Counted from the stretch's first letter, positions 23,470 through 34,903 are shown. The stretch is 64,000 nucleotides of DNA from Hormiphora californensis (GCA_020137815.1 CM035351.1:3559409-3623408); one strand, 5' to 3'. The notes: generated from the sequence alone by a model not told the origin. A program made the numbers and translations.

Positions 23470-23595
23470 AGGTATCAAGGAGAGGGCACGGTATCAAATG
23501 AGAGGAGAGGGGCACGGTATATCAAATGAGAGGGGAGGGCACGGTATCGAAGGAGAGGAGGGGGGGGGGGCACGGTATCGAAGGAGGGGTGATAT
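23470..23595. repeat. Purine-rich minisatellite
   Basis: Four to five imperfect copies of a unit around GGGCACGGTATCNAANGAGAGG, including a run of G. Confidence 0.85.
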
Positions 23596-23839
23596 GTTGG
23601 AAGACATCTCTCAACAGGGAGATATAGCTTACCTATCATACGGTGATTGGACGACGTTGTTGTTCTTCATATTCCTCTTCAATCAGCGACAACATCGATT
23701 ACAGAGAGAGACCTCTCCAATACATATCAAAACATAGGGCGACCTGGCGAAAGATGAACCAGCTGCTATAAGAGGATCACTCAAGAGAAAAGAGAGAGGG
23801 GGCTGTAAATATAATGTGGAAGAATACTCTATTACAGGG

Positions 23840-23841
<2 letters not shown>

Positions 23842-23880
<39 letters not shown>

Positions 23881-24078
23881 TGGAAGAAAGGCTATTAGAT
23901 GTACTGAGAAATCCAATGAGAAATCCAGGGAACGATATGTATATCATGTTTACAGAATAACTCTGGCACTCAACTATTGGTCAGTACGTGTCTGGGAAGG
24001 AATTGCTAAGGAGCTGGTGAAGAGATTTAAACACTCGCATATATTAATGAGAAAAAAGTGAGAAAAAGGGGGCGAGAG

Positions 24079-24126
<48 letters not shown>
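23842..24126. repeat. Two (GA)n microsatellites
   Basis: Uninterrupted GA runs at 23842-23877 and 24082-24125. They create spurious Arg-Glu or Leu-Ser ORFs on the two strands. Confidence 0.95.
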
Positions 24127-24129
<3 letters not shown>

Positions 24130-25689
24130 AAGAAGAAGGCGAGAAAGAGAATGAAAGCTCCAGACAATCGACTAACTACACTGTTATACAGCTAGAAGTG
24201 AGAGTGACACAGTGTTGTTAAAAAGAGGGCTCGTAGCTAGCTGCTCATGGAACATTGGCCTACACGACACAGGCGAAGAAGAAGAGGAATGAGAACTGTC
24301 ATTAGCTCATTCAAGTGTGGTACCGCGTGTGGTGCAATGGGCAGCTGTGCAATATAGCAGCTCTCGGAGTTCATATATATTGTATTGCAGTAGACACATG
24401 TAATATCGGTGAACTGACTCTGAAGGATCAGTAGGACCTCTATTACAGATCTTGTGCTGGTCATTATAATGCTTAGTAATCACAAACGATACGAAGTATA
24501 AATACAAAAGTTCTTTTTTGAACTTTGTAAGGCTTAGGCCCGGTTCCGAGAGGGCTGTCTTTTTGTAGACAAATCTACTACAAATGAAGGAACGAAATAG
24601 GCAGAAACTTGGAAAGCTGGACAACACTTTCTGGATAGAGTTGTATGGTATCCTAACTGGTCGCACTATAGTTGTATCTGGTGACGGATGTAGCACAACA
24701 ATAGCTGTCAGCCCTCTTTACAGTTCCATCGACCAGTGAGTGATGACACACTATATAACAATGCAGTAATTCATGGTAGGGGTTTTGTTTTGTCTATATC
24801 ATATCTCATTAGTTGCTTGGGACAGATATAAAGAGTAAAGACGTCAATGTAGATAGACACAGCCCACACAATGATTATTGGTCGTTGGATTGTGTCCAAT
24901 GTGTGAAAGACAATTGAGATGTCTCAAGTATCGGCGATACTAAGCAGAATCGTCCATCAAAATGGCCGATGAGTATAACAAATTGTCAATGGATTTACAG
25001 GAAATTACATGTCTTCCTTCTTTGCTAGTTTCCTACTCTTCTTGAAAATGTCAGTAAAATTTTACAACAGAGCATGTAAACTTTACTAAGTAAAGTCCAA
25101 ACGGTGTACAGAAACTGGCGGTGATATAATATCATGATATGCAGCTTTAGGTATGTATAGCATATGATAATGCACATTATTGATAGCTGCATGTCATTAC
25201 ACTTTACACTTTACTTTCTTGGAAGTCCATGGACTTAACATGTTCCCAGTCTGTCGGCTCTCACACATGAAGCGAGGCGATTCATCGCACGAACAACTGT
25301 GTCTGCCAACACTGCAATTAACGTGGGGAAAAGTAGGCAGTGTTCTAACCCTACAAAGACAGACCAAGACAGACACAATGACAAGCGTAGGGCCCTCCAA
25401 TGTGCACTGCTCTCCCTTGAATTTTCAAGGGAGTTCGTACGGAGGGTTCCAGGCTATGCCGTCTATACCCGGGTGGTATGAGACTTGGTACGCCTTAGCT
25501 TAATGCCCCCAAAAAAAAAAAACTGTGTAGCAATGGCAACCATGGACAACGGCATTCCCATTTAGCCGACCATGGACCATGGTTATGGTCTCTTAAAACC
25601 ACATTGTCGTAATGCCGTGTCACCACCAAATATTAGTGAACTCAGAGTGTGTAGATAGGATTAAACTGTCAAATAAATGTTGGACTCAC

Positions 25690-25731
25690 CATCTTGATTA
25701 ATTGAGAGGAACCGATCCGTCATCTGACGCC
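25690..25731 (-). CDS. Candidate first coding exon, unidentified
   Basis: On the minus strand an ATG at about 25725 opens MTDRFLSINQDG and runs straight into a consensus donor (G/GTGAGT, intron side 25684-25689). The frame continues upstream only as far as a TGA, so this could be a start exon. It is short and of unknown function; it may belong with the other minus-strand signals down to 21.5 kb. Confidence 0.2.
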
Positions 25732-26518
25732 TCTTCGTTTGTACGATGGCTTCCTCTGTCCTCGGAAAACATCAGGAGGTGTGATCTTGTAGACTCAAGA
25801 CTTTCCTTCTGTATCACTAGATCTCCATGGCCAGAATCCCTCCAAAAGCATTGCTTGCTGAAAGTAATATGACAATAAACTTGAAGGGCGATAGGTTGAC
25901 ATGTTTTCAGTCTTTCTTACGTTCGAATGACAGACTGCGTAGCAAGCGATAGGGTGCGAACACTGAGGGGCGCAACGTGCCCCAGTGTACTCTAATAGAA
26001 AACAAACAACTACAAAAAGAGGCACCGCTGTTTTATTTTAATTTACTCTTAACGGAGGTCTAGGGCCAAAAATTTCTCTTAACCGACGGAGGCAAATGGC
26101 AATTCGGTGATTCGCCAATCTGGAGCAAAAATTACTATTCAGTATTCCAGTGTATTCAATAGTGATGGTGGCCGTAGAAGTAGAACGACAGCAGTGCACT
26201 ATGCAGCACCACTCACTAGAGAAAATTGGTTGGACATTCGCCAACACAAAGTCTTAAATGAAACAACAAGCCGACACCGGGGTCTCAGATAATAAACGCA
26301 CACCACGATTGGTCAGAGTGAACCTACAAAGTGGGGCAACACCGGAGTGTCGAGAGTACCCTCGTATCCATCATGGAACCCGGTTATTGTTTGTTGAGTA
26401 AGTTATTGTCGGATTGCTGTTTGAAGTATAGTATATAAATCTTCACGCCTACACACTTGTACAAAATAAACTCTAAAATAAGAGGGAACCCTAACAAACG
26501 TTCAAATGAGATTAAGGT

Positions 26519-26660
26519 CCACATTGTTTATGGGGGCGTGATGTATTTTCACTCGGGTACCTCGTAGTGCTATCAGACACACTCTCAGGATTGCGAACCG
26601 TATGCGGAGTCTGAGGTATTCTATTGCCTCACGGTAGGTGTTCCCATGCTCCTTCGCCAT
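26519..26660 (-). pseudogene. 3' scrap of an R2-type LINE
   Basis: The minus-strand reading (..YREAIEYLRLRIRFAIL..ALRGTR) lines up with the extreme C-terminus of the two larger copies at 34421-34903 and 57370-58665 (RY-LR-RLSFA, I-S-RGHRG). It is a heavily 5'-truncated fragment of the same LINE family. Confidence 0.6.
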
Positions 26661-26885
26661 CTTTGTAACTTTGTACTTTGTAACTTTGTAATCAACTTCA
26701 TATATCAACATATAATGGTGTCAGTCCAATCGAACATCCCCCGCACAAACAGTCCCACGGGACCATTCCAGAATTGAATTGTTGTTTTGACGGCTGTATC
26801 CGGAGACAGGTGGTCTATCAGGGAAACGCTTCATCCACTCCCCGAGAAGAACCTTGAAATTCTCTAGCCTTTTTGCTGAATTCAC

Positions 26886-27867
26886 CGTCTTTCTTTTCCT
26901 CATATATATTCTTGACCTGGAGTCAGTGCTAGACGGTAGCATGTGTCTAACTTTTGCTGACGATACTAAGTTGGTAAAAGCTATTTCGGATATGACTAGC
27001 CAGGCGTGCCTACAGAACGATCTTTTAAGAGTGGCAGAATGGGCAAAGAAGAACAATATGAAGTTACATGAGGATAAATTTCAGCTCTTGAGCTATAGTC
27101 TGAATAAGTCTGCTATCCTCAGACAGTTTCCTTTCGCAGCTGAAGTGTTTTCATATACTACAAGCTCAGGTGTGCAGTTGACCCCCGAACCTGATGTTCG
27201 TGATCTGGGTGTCCAGATGTCTTCAGATGGGTCATGGACGAGGCACATTTCTATCATAGTGCGGAAGGCTTCCCTCTTGAGTGGCTGGATATGCAGCGTT
27301 TTTCGGGACCGTTCTCCGGAGGTTATGGTACAGCTTTTCAAGTCCTTGGTCAGGCCTATTCTTGAGTACTGTTGCCTAGTCTGGAACCCTTCCAAGGCTG
27401 GTGATATCAAGGCTATTGAGAATGTCCAACGTTGTTTCACCAGACGTCTTGATGGTATGCAGGGTCATGACTATTGGAATAGACTGAAATTGCTCAATCT
27501 TATGTCCCTTCAGCGTCGGAGACAGCGCTACATTCTGATTCATGTGTGGAAGACGATTCATGGTTTTGTACCTAACTCTGCCAACCTAGCATTTCAACAG
27601 CACGCTAGACTGGGTATGCGGATAGTCCCACCACCTTACCCCTATAGAGCAGAAACGAAACGAGCTAATCAATTTCACTGCTCATTTGGTCCAAGAGCAG
27701 CTCATTTATGGAACACTCTACCTGCTGCTGTCAATTCTTGTGTGAGCTTGAATCAGTTCAAATCTTCATTGGGCAATTACTTGACAGGATTTCACGATCG
27801 TCCTCCAGTCAGAGGGTACCCGCCACTTCCAAATGACCTTTCGCCTCAATGTGCTGTGCTGTGCTGA
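26886..27867 (+). CDS. Reverse transcriptase fragment (LINE)
   Basis: Non-LTR retrotransposon polymerase remnant. It starts inside the block that normally reads LGP-LF-IYI-DL, then has the catalytic FADDTKL (about 26955-26975), the thumb (DLGVQMSSDG..W..HI) and the connection region (ILEYCCLVWNPSK, NVQRCFTRRL, RRRQRYILIHVWKTIHG) through the usual C-terminal FKSSLG. The endonuclease and RT motifs upstream of FADD are missing, so it is not active. An ATG at 26854 extends the ORF, but those first residues are not RT-like. Clade: CR1/Jockey-type by sequence feel; not certain. Confidence 0.85.
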
Positions 27868-27985
27868 TGAGTGTGAGTGTGAAGGGATAGTTTTTCAACT
27901 TAATTTTATTTAGGTGGACCCATTCAGGGAAGGCCTGTTTCTTTATAAATAAAACTTTAATTGTAAACTTGTAAACTTGTAAACT
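26886..27985 (+). mobile_element. 5'-truncated LINE with (TTGTAAAC)n tail
   Basis: Contains the end of a reverse transcriptase from FLFLIYI (about 26895) to the stop at 27865-27867, followed by about 80 bp and a 3' tail of three TTGTAAAC units (27958-27985). Loss of the upstream two thirds is the usual 5' truncation of LINE insertions. Confidence 0.85.
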
Positions 27986-28570
27986 TGTTTCCTGCTAGTG
28001 TTCTGTTAAATACTTAAATCCTCGTCATTTTGGCAAAAAATGGCACAAAAAATTCAAAAACGGGGGGGTCGGCCGATATTGGCCTTGAATATAAATAGTT
28101 TAAGTTTAAGTTTAAGTTTACGCACAATTTATCACAAAGTCACACAATTAATATATAACTTCGTCCCGCTCTTACACCATACACTAATAAAGTGATACAA
28201 GGCTGAGAGGTGAAAATATACAGTTCACATCAGCGGTTTCCTAAAGCGGTTTAAACAATACTTAGAGACAGTGATACACATCCTAGTAGCATTAGATGCA
28301 CAAAATACGAGGAACAAGGGGTTATAGAAAACAAGGTAACGAACTAACAAAACAAGCAGACAAACATAAAAACAGATTAAACAGAATACACAAAGTCACA
28401 GACGCAAAACACAACATCAGCAGTCAATACAAAACGGTTAATACAAAAACATACTAACACACGTACAAACACATTCACAGACAAACAGACAATCACAAAC
28501 ACATACACACAGATTCGGTAATAAATAAATAATAAATTAGCTGTCCTTCAAACACACACTCACTGAAGAG

Positions 28571-28757
28571 TCCTTGACAAGTTTTTTATCGAGAAAAACG
28601 TATTGAGAAAAACGGTATCCTTGACAAGTTTTTTATCGAGAAAAACGTATTGAGAAAAACGGTATCCTTGACAAGTTTTTTATCGAGAAAAACGTATTGA
28701 GAAAAACGGTATCCTTGACAAGTTTTTTATCGAGAAAAACGTATTGAGAAAAACGGT
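28571..28757. repeat. 47-bp tandem repeat, four copies
   Basis: Four essentially identical 47-bp units starting TCCTTGACAAGTTTTTTATC, with starts at 28571, 28618, 28665 and 28712. Near-perfect identity indicates very recent expansion. Confidence 0.95.
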
Positions 28758-29039
28758 GTGTATGGTTCTTTCTTCATTCTTCGGCATAAAACTCAGCCAG
28801 TCTGGAACCTCAGCTACTCAAACTCTGCTAAACAACTCAGAGGCCAGAAAATGTTAACAATTTACACAAAATGCACACTTGAAAATATTAACTCATTGAC
28901 TCAGTCATAGGTGGTCCCTCTACTAAGTCTCAGGTAGATGTAGGAAGGAATGGTGTAGAAAGTAGGAAGGGATGTAGGAAGGAATATAGGAAGGAATGGT
29001 GCAGAGTAGAGACAGTAGGTCAGGTGGGATGTAAGGAAG

Positions 29040-29640
29040 CTGGAGAGAGGGTCTGGAAGAAGAGACAGCACCTAGGACACGGGAAACCCAGGAACGAACC
29101 AGGTAAGGACAGGGAGGCAGACTATTTAGTTCCATGGAACTGCAGGAAGAAATGATGTAGGATTGAGAAAGCAGGTCATAGGTGGGATATAGGGGAGCTG
29201 GAGTGTGGGTCTGGAAATAGGGCGTGGTGGCAATGGTAGCGAGAGACAGCAGACAGGACACGAGAACCTAGGTACGAACCAGGTAAGGACAGGGAGGTAG
29301 ACTATTTAGTTCCAGGAAGAAATGATATAGGATTGTGTCAGCAGGTCATAGGTGGGATATAAGGGAGCTGGAGTGTGGGTCTGGAAGTAGGGCGTGATGG
29401 CAGTGATCGCGAGAGACAGCAGACAGGACACGAGAGCCCAGGAGCGAACCATGTAAGGACAGGGAGGCAGACTATTTAGTTCCAGGAAGGAATGATGTAG
29501 GATTTAGACAGCAGGTCATAGGTGGGATATAAGGGAGCTGGAGTGTGGGTCTGGAAGTAGGGTAGTGGTGGCAGTGATAGCGAGAGACAGCAGACAGGAC
29601 ACGGGAACCCAGGAACGAACCAGGTAAGGCCAAGGGAGGG
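29040..29640. repeat. Minisatellite, unit about 170-183 bp
   Basis: The block AGGACACG.GA.CC.AGGA.CGAACCA.GTAAGG recurs at about 29072, 29255, 29425 and 29597, with GGGAGCTGGAGTGTGGGTCTGGAA inside each unit. Units differ mainly by small indels. Confidence 0.9.
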
Positions 29641-29856
29641 ATCTATTTCCCAAAAGTTGTGAAACAGGATCAGATTTAGAACCGCATGCAAGGAATATTA
29701 TAGGCAGGGAATAATGAGGCGTTTATGTGCGGAGCTGGAGCCTGGGGGAAAACAACAGATTTACTGTGAAGTTAACTGGACTGGGTGCCCAGGAAATGAT
29801 GCAGGTAGATTTGTGCCGGGAAGATGGTGCGGTACTGATATAATGCCGAGTGAGGT

Positions 29857-32802
29857 TTATTCAGGTCCATAAGCCAAAGTAAACATATGGGTTTTCAAGG
29901 CCTTTTTAAACATCGGCAAGGTTTCTGTGGTTCGAATTTCTTTAGGTAGGCGATTCCAGATCCTCGGAGCAGCTATACTAAAAGCTCTCTCAGTGGTTTT
30001 GTAGTTGTAGTTACTGTGTACCTCTTCCAGTCTTGTCGTGTCACAATCGACTCTTAAACTCATCGGTTTTTGTTTCCGTCTTTGTAGCATTTCTGATATG
30101 TATCCAGGCGTCCCATTATTCAGGGATTTGTATACCATCATACAGATCTTATATTCTATTCTGTGTCTAACAGGTAGGAAGTGGGATTTTTTCCGTAGAT
30201 CTGTTACACCACGTCTGCTACGTTTACCATGGACAAAGCGAGTGGCAGAGTTCTGTAGCTTCTGAAGACGCTTCACATCCTTGTCTTTGAGACCTATCAG
30301 TAGAGCGCTACAATAATCAATCTTTGAGTGTATCAGTGAGTTCACAAGTTGGGTCTTTTGCTTTTTGTTCAGTTTGCCTGCAATTCTCCACATGTTGACG
30401 AGTTGGTAGTTGCACGACTGAACAACTCTGGAGACGTGCTGGGACATCGTGAGTTCGCTATCGACCATGACGCCGAGATTCTTAGCAACTGGTTTGACTT
30501 CCGTTTCTTCTTGTGCAATGTTCAGTGTGGCATCACTGGTAGATTTATCCCATTTGTTTCGTAGGATAAGAACTTCTGTTTTATCCGGATTCAACTTCAA
30601 CAGGTTCTGTGTCATCCAGAGACGAATGTGAGACACACAGCTCTGAACTTTCTTTATCACATCATCGAATGTTTCTGGTGTGAAAGCTATCGAAAGTTGA
30701 GAATCATCCGCATACATGTGCAGGCTGAGACCATATAGTTCCGCTATTTTCTGTAGATCTCTGGTGTATAGTATGAACAAGAGGGGCCCCAGGATGGAAC
30801 CCTGAGGAACACCAATGCTGATAGACTTTGCTTCTGACTCGACCGAACCTATCTTTACTCTAGCTGTTCGATTAGTAAGATATGATTCAATCCAGCTCAA
30901 TACCTTTCCAGTCACTCCATAATCATGTTTCAGGCGGTGTAGTAGCTTGGCATGAGATATGGTGTCAAAGGCCGCTGAAAGGTCCAGAAGAACTAGGATG
31001 ACCTTGGTCTTTTTATCCAGCTGCACAAGTATGTCGTTTACTATCTTGATAGTGGCCGTTTCACAGCTATGTTTCGATCGATAAGCAGATTGAACTTCAC
31101 TGAACAGTCCATTACTCTCCACGTAGTCAGTAAGCTGGTCAGCGACGCATTTCTCCAGGACCTTCGAGATGAACGAAAGGTTTGAGATTGGTCGATAACT
31201 ATTAAGTTCATCAGGGTCTAGGTCACTGTTTTTGTATGATGGACGAATAACAGCAGACTTTAAGCTATCAGGGACTTCTCCTTTGGTGAGACTGGTGTTC
31301 ACAATCTTAGAGACTATTGGAATGAGGGCTGGAAAAGCATCATTGACGAATGAAGTTGGCATAGGGTCCAGGGTACAGTGTTTCTTGTTCATAGCACGGA
31401 CAGTAGCAGCCAGCATCGAATCGGAGACAGGTTGAAATTTCGCAAACTTTGGCAACTCTGCATCTGTTTCTAGTCGCGGTGTCAGTTCAGGAAGATCGGC
31501 TGTGAAATCCGGATCAAGCTGAATTTTCTCATAGATTGCCGCGATCTTGGAAGTGAAAAAGTCGATCATCCGGTCTGGAAGCCCATCTGGATCGTCAGTG
31601 GAGGGGAGTTGGGTCGGTGTCTTTTCCTTTCCGAGCAGGTGGTTTAGGATTTGATACAACGCAGCATGATTTCCGTCTGCTGCCTCTAGACGCTGTTGGA
31701 AGAATTCTCTTCTGGTGCGATTGAATACAGTTTTAGTAAACCGGATCTCAGCTATGAACAACTTTTCAGCTATTAGAACTTTTTCGTGGCAGACTGGTTT
31801 GTTCTTTTGCTTCTGTTTAAGGGCTTTCTTGTACGCTGACTTGTACTTCCGCTCTGCTTTTCGGCGTTTGTGTAGAGCATCATAGCACTCTTGAGTAAAC
31901 CAAGGGGGCTTAGAGGCTTCCGAAACAACTTTCTCCTCAATCGGTGCTAACTGGTCAAGTATGTCTTCAAGTATGGTGTTATACAGTTTGACACATTCAT
32001 CGACTGATTCAGGAAGCGGAGATTGACACAGTTTTGATTTCAGAATCATATCCCGCACCAATTCAGTAGAGACTCGTTTCATCGAGCGGCCAGTGATCGT
32101 TTTCTTATGTTTGATCCCGTTTGCTGAGCCACAATGAATTTTGAAGTCAACTAAGAAGTGGTCGGGTACTTCAGGGGTAGGTGTGACATTCAAAGAGTCA
32201 AGAAGTGGGACATCTTTTGTCAGTACTAGATCAAGGGTGCCCCCGTGGAGGTGAGTCGGTTCTCGAACATGCTGTATCCAACAATGATCCTCAAGTATTT
32301 GCAAGAAACTTTGGGCAAATGGACAGAGCAGTTTTTCCACGTGAACATTAAAGTCACCAGTTATCAGATGATGTCCAGACTTCGATGAAAACACTGAAAG
32401 AAACTCCTCGAACTCCTCAAGGAAGATCGCCTGTTTGGAAGAATCAGGGGGACGGTAGATAACAGCAACTCTCGTCAGGTCTATTCCAGGTCCATCAAGT
32501 ATTGCTTCCAGCAACTCAAAGCTCGAGAAGACTTTACGAGATTTACATCGTTTCACTTTTAGTTCTTTCCTGTAAACAATGGCAACTCCACCACCTCTGC
32601 TACCGCGAGGAACACTGAGCAGCTTGTAGGGGAATTCTTCTATCTCCTTTGATAGAGCAGATTCTTTTGGAGATAGCCAAGATTCGGTTACACACATCAC
32701 ATCTATTTCCTGATCCATAGTTAGTACCAAGACTTCCTCTGTTTTGTTGCGAATCGAGCAGCAGTTGATGTTTCCGAAACTAAGAGAGGGAACTTTAGAC
32801 AT
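29857..32802 (-). CDS. LINE ORF2: APE endonuclease-reverse transcriptase
   Basis: 981 residues, uninterrupted. Residues 1-230 are an apurinic endonuclease-like domain with N-I-N near position 11, CVTESWL near 37, ITGDFNVH near 147 and the final P-DH-F. The reverse transcriptase covers about 500-780: SYRPISNLSF, LLDLSAAFDTISH, GVPQGSILGPLLFILY and catalytic YADDSQL. The C-terminal region has the usual SLIHSKIDYCSALL, L-KLQNSATR and W-RLP-EIR. No RNase H. The enzyme nicks target DNA and primes cDNA synthesis from the nick. All visible catalytic residues are present, so ORF2 could be functional even though ORF1 is broken. Confidence 0.92.
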   Translation of the reverse strand: MSKVPSLSFGNINCCSIRNKTEEVLVLTMDQEIDVMCVTESWLSPKESALSKEIEEFPYKLLSVPRGSRGGGVAIVYRKELKVKRCKSRKVFSSFELLEAILDGPGIDLTRVAVIYRPPDSSKQAIFLEEFEEFLSVFSSKSGHHLITGDFNVHVEKLLCPFAQSFLQILEDHCWIQHVREPTHLHGGTLDLVLTKDVPLLDSLNVTPTPEVPDHFLVDFKIHCGSANGIKHKKTITGRSMKRVSTELVRDMILKSKLCQSPLPESVDECVKLYNTILEDILDQLAPIEEKVVSEASKPPWFTQECYDALHKRRKAERKYKSAYKKALKQKQKNKPVCHEKVLIAEKLFIAEIRFTKTVFNRTRREFFQQRLEAADGNHAALYQILNHLLGKEKTPTQLPSTDDPDGLPDRMIDFFTSKIAAIYEKIQLDPDFTADLPELTPRLETDAELPKFAKFQPVSDSMLAATVRAMNKKHCTLDPMPTSFVNDAFPALIPIVSKIVNTSLTKGEVPDSLKSAVIRPSYKNSDLDPDELNSYRPISNLSFISKVLEKCVADQLTDYVESNGLFSEVQSAYRSKHSCETATIKIVNDILVQLDKKTKVILVLLDLSAAFDTISHAKLLHRLKHDYGVTGKVLSWIESYLTNRTARVKIGSVESEAKSISIGVPQGSILGPLLFILYTRDLQKIAELYGLSLHMYADDSQLSIAFTPETFDDVIKKVQSCVSHIRLWMTQNLLKLNPDKTEVLILRNKWDKSTSDATLNIAQEETEVKPVAKNLGVMVDSELTMSQHVSRVVQSCNYQLVNMWRIAGKLNKKQKTQLVNSLIHSKIDYCSALLIGLKDKDVKRLQKLQNSATRFVHGKRSRRGVTDLRKKSHFLPVRHRIEYKICMMVYKSLNNGTPGYISEMLQRRKQKPMSLRVDCDTTRLEEVHSNYNYKTTERAFSIAAPRIWNRLPKEIRTTETLPMFKKALKTHMFTLAYGPE

Positions 32803-32804
32803 AT

Positions 32805-34242
32805 CTAGTTTTTTGCCTGTTCTTCAATGAGGGATAGGCGGAATGGGCACAGCCGTTCTCCACTGTGATGATCTCTGGCTCGTGTTTTAAAAGTTTGAGA
32901 CTTGTTGCAATTGACACAGAACTTCTTATCTCGGTTGGTGCAGGTTTTAACATCGTGGTCATCGCCGCAGAGTTTACACACCAGAACAGTGCTAGTACAG
33001 TCCGCTGTTTTGTGTTTAAACCCATGACACTTGAAACACTGTGGTATATGGTATCGTTCAACTACATTCAGTCCGGGACCAGGCATAGTACACCTTTCCT
33101 GTTTCGAGAAGACGTTTTTGGAGGGGAATAGGGAGTCTTAAGGCAACTGTACACTTTTCCTTGTTTTGGAAATGGCTTTTTATGTAAACCACAGTAACAT
33201 CCGGTGATACTAGACATGGGTTTTTCTGTTGCAGAGTAGTGAGTACTCGATCTTTGGCCTCTTCCGTTGTCAAGCTCTCTATATTTTCCGGAACATTGAG
33301 AATCGTGACCTTGGCAGTTCCAGAGATCACAGACATGATGGCATCCTCGGGAATCGATTTGGTGACCAGATCCTTGACTGCTTCGATATTAGTTGATTCA
33401 GGGAAACCTACCCTGACTTCTGCAGCATGGTTTGTATCCATGAAGAGCATAGGAGTCTTTGCTAGGCAAGTGGTTAGGGTCTTCGAGATGTTCTCAGGGT
33501 CATTTGTTCCACATGAGATTCTTATTCTGTGGGACTTCTCACGGGGCACTGTTGGGGCCGGTGGGGGTGGGGCAGATTTAGGAATCGGCGTTGCTAGAAG
33601 TGGCTGCTTGTTTTGGCGCTGCGTGGGCTTCTTCTGACCGGCAACAAACCATGCAGGTTCTGCGGGAACAATAGTAGCATCTGCTACGTTTATTGGCTCG
33701 AGTTCAGGCTGTTGGGTAGTGGCAGTGGTTAGGGAGGATTCAATAGGGTTGAATGTGGCTTGGATAGGGTTTAGTGTGGATCCAATCATTTGGGCTACTT
33801 TCTCAGCAATAGCATTGAGTAACGAGTTGCCGGGTGTTAGTAATTGGGCAGTGTAAATACAAGATGGACAAGTCCAATCAGGTGTTTTGAAAACTTCACT
33901 ACCTTGGGGAACGAGGTCTAACGCAGCCACGAGAAATTTCAGTCCAACACACTCAGCATGATAGTCAACATTGCATACCTTGCAGTGCATGACTCCATTG
34001 GAATCCTGTACGTTGCTTCCGCACAGACATGGCTTTGCAGCGGTGGTCATATGGTAGGGAGTGTTAGGTTGGCCGTGAAAGGACACAGGATGTGGAGTGG
34101 AGGAAAGGGCGGTAGGGAAGAGGGTTGTTCCGATCAAGGAGTTCGGTGGGATGTTGGGGTCTTTGGTTTTACATACCGGAGTTGTTGGAGACGAAGGAGA
34201 CGAAGGGTAGATGTTGGTCATACTTCGACTTCTCGTGATCAT
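32805..34242 (-). CDS. LINE ORF1: PHD finger, RRM-like region, CCHC knuckles (frameshifted)
   Basis: Start taken at MITRSRSMTN (34242). A PHD-type zinc finger (C-L-C..C-K-V-C..H-A-E-C..C-P-S-C) covers roughly residues 70-125. It is followed by a Pro-rich linker and a conserved RRM-like/ORF1 core ending KVYYAWSRTECS, where a stop occurs at 33058-33060. The sequence resumes in another frame at about 33075 as ERYHIPQCFKCHGFKH and gives three CCHC-type knuckles to 32805. A single frameshift therefore separates core and knuckles: either a lesion or, less likely, a programmed shift. Role: RNA-binding partner of the retrotransposition complex. Confidence 0.8.
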
Positions 34243-34420
34243 CGTCGTCTTTTCTGTTATCACTACTTTAACTTTATCGAGGCGTCTCTTGGCTTTTACT
34301 TGACATGCCTCAATAAATAGTTTTACGTTGTAGTTGATGAAAGTTTGAAACTGGTACACACACTAACAATGTCAATAATAAATTAAACAAACGGGGTCAA
34401 TAAATTATATAAATAAAGAT

Positions 34421-34903
34421 TTAGTCTATTTGGTAGATACTATCATCCCGACCGCTGCTGCCTTCCGCCCTAAGCCGTCCGCGGTGCCCCCTGATGGAAA
34501 TGGTGACGGAGCGGACCATGGCAAATGACAACCTTAGCCTCAGGTACCGGATAAACTGGTCGTATGAATATCCTGTTTTAGTCGCCTTCTTCTCAGCCAA
34601 CTGTTTCAAAGTCTTATTAAATTCCCTTCCGAGGCCCCCTGTCGTTGACATTACCAGTGGTGTGAATGTTGACTTTTCCACCTCTAGGACACGGTGGAGG
34701 TAGGATGTTTTCTTCTCTCTCTCGTGTTTTTCATATGTTTTGGTGATGGTCTGGTTTGAGTTGGACGATATCCTTGGATTGAAAATCCTAACATCAAAAT
34801 AGATATTGTCCATATCCGACCAAAAGCCGCGACTACTGATGTCAAGTCTGGCGCCATCGGCTGTTATAGTGCCAGCCGGAAGATTCACCCCTCGAACATT
34901 CAA
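34421..34903 (-). pseudogene. 3' end of an R2-type LINE (restriction-like endonuclease)
   Basis: Minus-strand reading of 160 codons, open but 5'-truncated. It contains the nuclease core ARLDISSRGFWSDMD..YFDVRIFNP, the basic KHEREKK segment, and the terminal Y-QFIRYLRLRLSFA..ISIRGHRG. It aligns end to end with the C-terminal third of 57370-58665. Upstream RT and the CCHC/HN motifs are missing. Non-coding flanks to 35100 show nothing else. Confidence 0.75.

Larger units (their letters stand above)
21811..25689. other. Gene-poor region with weak minus-strand exon signals
   Basis: 22290-22407 is open on the minus strand between a pyrimidine-rich acceptor (CTCTTAG) and a GTAAGT donor (38 codons). 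About 22175-22255 also has an acceptor and a GTGAGC donor. Phases of these segments do not all agree with each other or with 21685-21810. Everything else is simple repeats and short ORFs. Confidence 0.35.
27986..29856. other. Non-coding, tandem-repeat rich
   Basis: A second short LINE-type tail (AAGTTT)n lies at about 28100-28125. An A-rich stretch follows to 28550, then the two tandem arrays listed separately. No ORF is supported. Part of 29660-29856 is probably the 3' UTR of the minus-strand LINE that begins next. Confidence 0.5.
29857..34390 (-). mobile_element. CR1/L2-like LINE with PHD-finger ORF1
   Basis: Minus-strand element with an ORF1 (34242 down to 32805, one frameshift) and an intact ORF2 (32802 to 29857). 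The two are separated only by a few bases: the ORF1 stop TAG is followed by AT and the ORF2 ATG. APE endonuclease without RNase H, plus PHD finger and CCHC knuckles in ORF1, fits the CR1/L2 group. Exact ends are not visible; the upstream end abuts an R2-type LINE remnant at about 34400. Confidence 0.85.

Noticed and set aside
25180-25503. 107-codon + ORF
   Set aside because: No recognisable domain, no splice context, mixed composition; overlaps an equally long antisense ORF.
28571-28757. CRISPR-like array
   Set aside because: Units are contiguous 47-bp tandem copies without unique spacers, in animal DNA.
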